In this document: positions 60,841-64,000 of the stretch, in pieces
Numbering within the stretch: the stretch's first letter is position 1
Layout of the letters: every line of letters begins with the position of its first letter
NCBI GenBank assembly: GCA_947459425.1
Contig: CANHDJ010000009.1
Span: 1 to 64,000 of the forward strand
Direction of reading: 5' to 3'
DNA length: 64,000 nucleotides
Origin: Ignavibacteria bacterium
GTDB taxonomy: Bacteria; Bacteroidota; Ignavibacteria; Kapaibacteriales; UBA4661
Translations under genes and position numbers: made by a program
The notes under the pieces: generated by a model
Database searches by the model: none
Seen by the model: only the letters and a program-made list of their open reading frames with translations
Told to the model about the DNA's origin: nothing

Positions 60841-61884
60841 TCACCGATGGTGATTCACAATCTCGTTATACATTCCGCTTGAAACCAAGTCGCGCACATT
60901 GGTGGTGGCAAGAAAATCGTAGGGGAAACCGCGTTCAAAGGTACTGGCTGCGTCGAGGCGCTTCATCTGGTCATCGGAAAGATGAATCTTGACGGCTCCG
61001 AGATTATCAAGAACCTGCGCTTCTTTGGTTGCGCCAACAATCGGAATTGAGACTCCTCGCGTAATCTCGTCGTTTACCCGTTCTTGCATCGTCCAGCGCA
61101 AAGCCACTTGTGCCGCAGAGCAGCCGAGTTCTTCTGCAATAGCAAGAACTTCTCTGGTAATGGTCTGGCTGCGATCATTCAAACGAACACTATCGGGTTT
61201 GAGTCGTCCGATGTCGTTGCGAAGATATTTTCCCGTCAGTGCGCCGCCTGCAAGCGGTGCCCATGGCGTGATGGCAAGGTCTAAAGCCCGCGCGAGCGGT
61301 ATAATTTCGCGCTCGGATGTGCGCTGTATGAGGCTGTATTCGATTTGGTACGCGGTAAATTGCGTCCAGCCGCGTAATTCCGCCAATGTATTGCCACGCG
61401 CAACTTGCCAAGCCGGAGAATCCGAAACGCCAATATGAAGGATTTTGCCCGATCGAACAAGGTCGTCCAAACCGCGCATAATCTCATCTATTGGGGTTGT
61501 GAAATCCCAGATGTGCAACCAATAAAGGTCAATATAATCGGTGCCAAGCCGCTTCAGGCTTGCTTCTACCGATTGCACCATGTTTTTGCGATGATTACCG
61601 CCGGAATTAGGGTCGCCGCGCCGCATACCAAGGGCGTATTTGGTCGCAAGCACGAAAAAATCACGGTTGTCGGCGATAAATTCCCCAACAAACCGCTCAC
61701 TTGTGCCAGCAGTGTAGTAATTTGCGGTGTCAATAAAATTCCCACCTGCCTTGACGAAGGCATCAAAGACTTTTTTACTTTCGTCTTTGCTTGCCCCCCA
61801 GCCCCATTCTTCACCAAAGCCCATTGTTCCGAGACAAAGCTCCGAAACCCGCAAGGCGCTTCGACCGAGAAGTTTATATTTCAT
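60841..61884 (-). CDS. Aldo/keto reductase
   Basis: A 347-residue NADPH-dependent oxidoreductase with a TIM barrel. The catalytic tetrad is Asp and Tyr in FIDTANYY, Lys in LATKYALG and His in LYWLHIWD. The cofactor region is IPIVGATKEAQVLDNLGA. The opening MKYKLLGRSALRVSELCLGTMGFG is typical of the YdhF/AKR subgroup. Substrate unknown. It lies 108 bp upstream of the epimerase gene and 109 bp downstream of the peroxiredoxin gene. Confidence 0.92.
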   Translation of the reverse strand: MKYKLLGRSALRVSELCLGTMGFGEEWGWGASKDESKKVFDAFVKAGGNFIDTANYYTAGTSERFVGEFIADNRDFFVLATKYALGMRRGDPNSGGNHRKNMVQSVEASLKRLGTDYIDLYWLHIWDFTTPIDEIMRGLDDLVRSGKILHIGVSDSPAWQVARGNTLAELRGWTQFTAYQIEYSLIQRTSEREIIPLARALDLAITPWAPLAGGALTGKYLRNDIGRLKPDSVRLNDRSQTITREVLAIAEELGCSAAQVALRWTMQERVNDEITRGVSIPIVGATKEAQVLDNLGAVKIHLSDDQMKRLDAASTFERGFPYDFLATTNVRDLVSSGMYNEIVNHHR

Positions 61885-61934
61885 TTGGAATGCTCGTGTA
61901 AAAAATAGAAAAGTAGTAAAAATTGAGTTGCATC

Positions 61935-61976
61935 AAAAAGCCCATATCCGGTGCTATTTTGGGATACGGGCTTTTT
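61935..61976 (-). terminator. Intrinsic terminator after the peroxiredoxin gene
   Basis: AAAAAGCCCATATCC and GGGATACGGGCTTTTT pair with one G-T step around an 11-base loop; A and T tails make it work on both strands. It lies 18 bp past the peroxiredoxin stop. Confidence 0.8.
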
Positions 61977-61993
61977 CATGAACCGTGCGAGTT

Positions 61994-62482
61994 TTAGCTC
62001 AAGGATTTGAGCGTTTCTTCGATTTTCGAGAAATTGGGTAATTCACCTGCATTGTCCAAAACTTCCGCATAACGGATAACGCCTTGGGTGTCGACAACAA
62101 ACGCAGAGCGCTTTGAAACGCCTTGTAAATCCCAAACGCCCGGTACGAAATTGCCGTAGAGCGCATCGTAGCTCTTCGATGCTTCTTTGTTGAAATCAGA
62201 CAACAACGGAAACGCGATATTATTTTTTTGCGCAAAAACTTCAAGCGTAAACGGGCTGTCAACGCTAATACCAAAAACCTGAGCATTGAGCGAGGAATAG
62301 AGTTCTAAGCCGCCGCTCACCGAGCAGAGTTCGTTTGTGCAGACTCCCGTAAATGCCATCGGGAAAAAGAGTAGGACAACATTTTTGCCGCGATAATCAC
62401 TCAACGTTATGGTTGATGCGCCTTCGGCTGTTTTGGTTTTGAGGGCGAAATCTGGTGCAGTTTGACCAATAGTTACTGGCAT
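61994..62482 (-). CDS. Peroxiredoxin (AhpC/TSA, redoxin type)
   Basis: A 162-residue thiol peroxidase. The peroxidatic cysteine is C48 in MAFTGVCTNELC and a second cysteine, C53, lies five residues later, a spacing seen in atypical 2-Cys BCP-type and some AhpE-like members. FPLLSDFNKEASKSYD and GVSKRSAFVVDTQGVIRYAEV are family segments. It detoxifies H2O2 or organic peroxides in the cytoplasm. AAAGGAAG, about 7 bases before the ATG, is a good ribosome site, and a well-formed promoter precedes it. Confidence 0.92.
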   Translation of the reverse strand: MPVTIGQTAPDFALKTKTAEGASTITLSDYRGKNVVLLFFPMAFTGVCTNELCSVSGGLELYSSLNAQVFGISVDSPFTLEVFAQKNNIAFPLLSDFNKEASKSYDALYGNFVPGVWDLQGVSKRSAFVVDTQGVIRYAEVLDNAGELPNFSKIEETLKSLS

Positions 62483-62560
62483 AATTGCTTCCTTTGGAGA
62501 AATTGATGTGATGAAAAAAGATTATTGGGAAATTGGATTCACTTTTGAATTACAACGTGC

Positions 62561-62591
62561 AAAGCTAGATTTTATTAGGGACATTGACAAA
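62561..62591 (-). promoter_or_regulatory. Peroxiredoxin promoter
   Basis: On the minus strand, TTTG (62591-62588), a 19-base spacer, TAGCTTTG (62568-62561): a full match to the Bacteroidota consensus, about 78 bp before the ATG. Confidence 0.65.
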
Positions 62592-62637
62592 TGATAACGC
62601 AAGAAACATATTTTTTCATCGAAAACTGCGAAAAGAC

Positions 62638-62666
62638 TTGACAATAGCAAAATAATTTCCTATTCT
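62638..62666 (+). promoter_or_regulatory. Sigma-70-like promoter of the YbdK-type gene
   Basis: TTGACA (62638-62643), 17 bases, TATTCT (62661-62666). It resembles the E. coli type instead of the local TTTG/TAnnTTTG type. It lies 94 bp before the ATG at 62760. Confidence 0.45.
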
Positions 62667-62759
62667 TAGGGCGGCTTACAAAAATGAAAATGTGTTCATC
62701 AAATTGATATTCCATCCCAACTAACAATTTTCCCCTACTATTTTGTTCAACGACAGCCT

Positions 62760-63992
62760 ATGACTCCAACAGACACACCCGCACGCAAGATTTCGGGCGA
62801 TGTTGACAAACCCGCATTCTCGCTTGGTATTGAAGAAGAGTATATGGTTCTTGACCCCAAAACCTTCCAACTCAAATCCCACATTGACATCGAACTCCTC
62901 TCCAAAGGGCAGATGCTTCTGCACGAGCATATTAAGCCGGAGATGATAGGTTCGATGCTGGAAATCGGCACTGGCGTTTGCAAAGATATTCAACAAGCGC
63001 GGTCGGAAATCACCAAAATTCGCTCGGTGGTGAACCACATCGCCAAGCAAAATGGCTTGATGCTTGGTGCGGCTAGTACGCATCCTTTTTCACATTGGAA
63101 AGACCAAGAAATTTTTCCCGATGAGCGCTACAAGATTCTCGTAGAAGATATGCAAATGCTGGCACGGTCACTGCTGATTTTCGGTATGCACATCCACATT
63201 GGTATTGAGAATCGAGAGTTGCAGATTCAGATTATGAATGAGATTCGGTATCTCTTGCCGCACATTCTTGCTTTGACGACCAATTCCCCATTTTGGACGG
63301 GTATTAAAACAGGCTTGAAATCATACCGTTCAAAAGTATTTGAGCGCTTTCCTCGCACGAACTTACCGGATTATTACAATAGTTGGGGCGAATACCAGAA
63401 CTACGTGGATCTGCTCGTGCGGACGGGCTGTATTGATAACGCGAAAAAAATATGGTGGGACATCAGGCCCCATCCGAATTTTCCAACGTTGGAAATTCGT
63501 ATTTGCGATTTACCAATGCGCATTGACGAAACCATTGCTATTGCGGCTCTCTGCCAAGCTATTGTCGCAAAACTCTATAAACTCTACTCACGCAATCTCA
63601 GCTTCCGCTTGTACCACCGCGCTTTGCTCATGGAAAACAAATGGCGAGCGGTGCGCTACGGACTGGACGGTAAACTCATTGATTTCGGTAAACAGCGAGA
63701 AATACCAACACGTCAACTCATTCACGAACTGCTCTATTTTGTGGATGATGTCGTAGACGATTTGGGTTCGCGCAATGAAATCAACTACATCCATACCATT
63801 CTTGAAAACGGCACCGGTGCTGACCGCCAGCTCCGCATTTACGAGCAGACCGGTAGTATGGAAGCAGTCGTGGAATATATCAACAAGGAAACGTGTATTG
63901 GTCTGATTGATGATATAGCGCCATTTATTGGGGAGTTCCGCCCGCCGTCGAAGGAGTCTTTAGCGGAAAAAGCATCATCGCTAAATATGTAA
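62760..63992 (+). CDS. Carboxylate-amine ligase, YbdK-type glutamate-cysteine ligase family
   Basis: A 410-residue ATP-dependent ligase of the GCS2 family (YbdK-type weak gamma-glutamylcysteine synthetase). Family segments: FSLGIEEEYMVLDPKT at about 20-35, PEMIGSMLEIGTGVC, GMHIHIGIEN, WWDIRPHPNFPTLEIRICDLPMRIDE and HRALLMENKWRAVRYGLDG. It is complete, ending 8 bases before the window edge. It might make gamma-glutamyl thiols or another amide; the true substrate of YbdK proteins is not settled. Confidence 0.9.
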   Translation: MTPTDTPARKISGDVDKPAFSLGIEEEYMVLDPKTFQLKSHIDIELLSKGQMLLHEHIKPEMIGSMLEIGTGVCKDIQQARSEITKIRSVVNHIAKQNGLMLGAASTHPFSHWKDQEIFPDERYKILVEDMQMLARSLLIFGMHIHIGIENRELQIQIMNEIRYLLPHILALTTNSPFWTGIKTGLKSYRSKVFERFPRTNLPDYYNSWGEYQNYVDLLVRTGCIDNAKKIWWDIRPHPNFPTLEIRICDLPMRIDETIAIAALCQAIVAKLYKLYSRNLSFRLYHRALLMENKWRAVRYGLDGKLIDFGKQREIPTRQLIHELLYFVDDVVDDLGSRNEINYIHTILENGTGADRQLRIYEQTGSMEAVVEYINKETCIGLIDDIAPFIGEFRPPSKESLAEKASSLNM

Positions 63993-64000
63993 TGCCGAAT

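Overview
The window comes from a bacterium of the Bacteroidota/Chlorobiota (FCB) group. Five lines of evidence point there. A secreted protein ends in a type IX secretion sorting domain. A TonB-dependent receptor is paired with a DUF4249 lipoprotein. Many signal-peptide beta-barrel proteins are of kinds common in that group. A GIN-domain (DUF2807) protein is present. Several promoters fit the Bacteroidota form TTTG-N19-21-TAnnTTTG. Chlorobiota-like lineages (Ignavibacteria or Kapabacteria type) would fit, but I cannot place it more exactly. There is no rRNA, CRISPR array, prophage, integrase or complete IS. One tRNA (Leu, UAG) is present.

Layout. 0.3-4.3 kb: a small toxin-antitoxin pair and an orphan RND pump subunit. 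4.4-11.2 kb: five envelope or unknown proteins, four of them predicted outer-membrane barrels. 11.2-16.7 kb: an RsbW-like ATPase; then, on the minus strand, a secreted DJ-1/hydrolase fusion, a DUF481 barrel, a PD-(D/E)XK transposase-family protein, a TMEM175-like channel and a bestrophin. 17-20 kb: an SDR gene with its likely TetR regulator, a nuclease-fold protein, OsmC and a small membrane protein. 20.4-28.4 kb: deoxyhypusine synthase-like enzyme, TonB receptor/DUF4249 pair, LytS/LytTR two-component system, DoxX. 28.5-32.4 kb: clpX, clpP, tig and the tRNA. 32.7-41.4 kb: nuoF, GIN protein, M61 peptidase, Uma2 protein, murD-ftsW, a glycosyltransferase and a GNAT enzyme. 41.4-51 kb: hisIE and a chemotaxis cluster. 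51.5-64 kb: ECF sigma/anti-sigma pair, small membrane protein, esterase, GT4, a large T9SS cargo protein, a GDP-mannose epimerase-like enzyme, aldo/keto reductase, peroxiredoxin and a YbdK-type ligase.

The chemotaxis cluster runs on the minus strand as cheW, HEAT-repeat gene, cheR, a CheY-like gene and cheY, then a terminator, then a CheZ-like gene, cheA, cheB and hisIE. The CheZ-like protein keeps the D-x-T-x-Q catalytic motif. Its tail carries four copies of a short motif resembling the CheY-P-binding peptides of FliM and CheZ, and CheA has one similar motif in a linker where no P2 domain is visible. No receptor or flagellar gene is in the window.

The strongest non-coding finds are three. 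A 159-bp inverted-repeat element between clpP and tig is flanked by perfect 8-bp direct repeats, so it looks like a MITE with its target-site duplication. A 50-bp promoter/operator-like sequence is shared (40/50 identical, no gaps) by the DJ-1 fusion gene and osmC. Three 14-bp half-palindromic sites overlap the promoters of the SDR and TetR genes.
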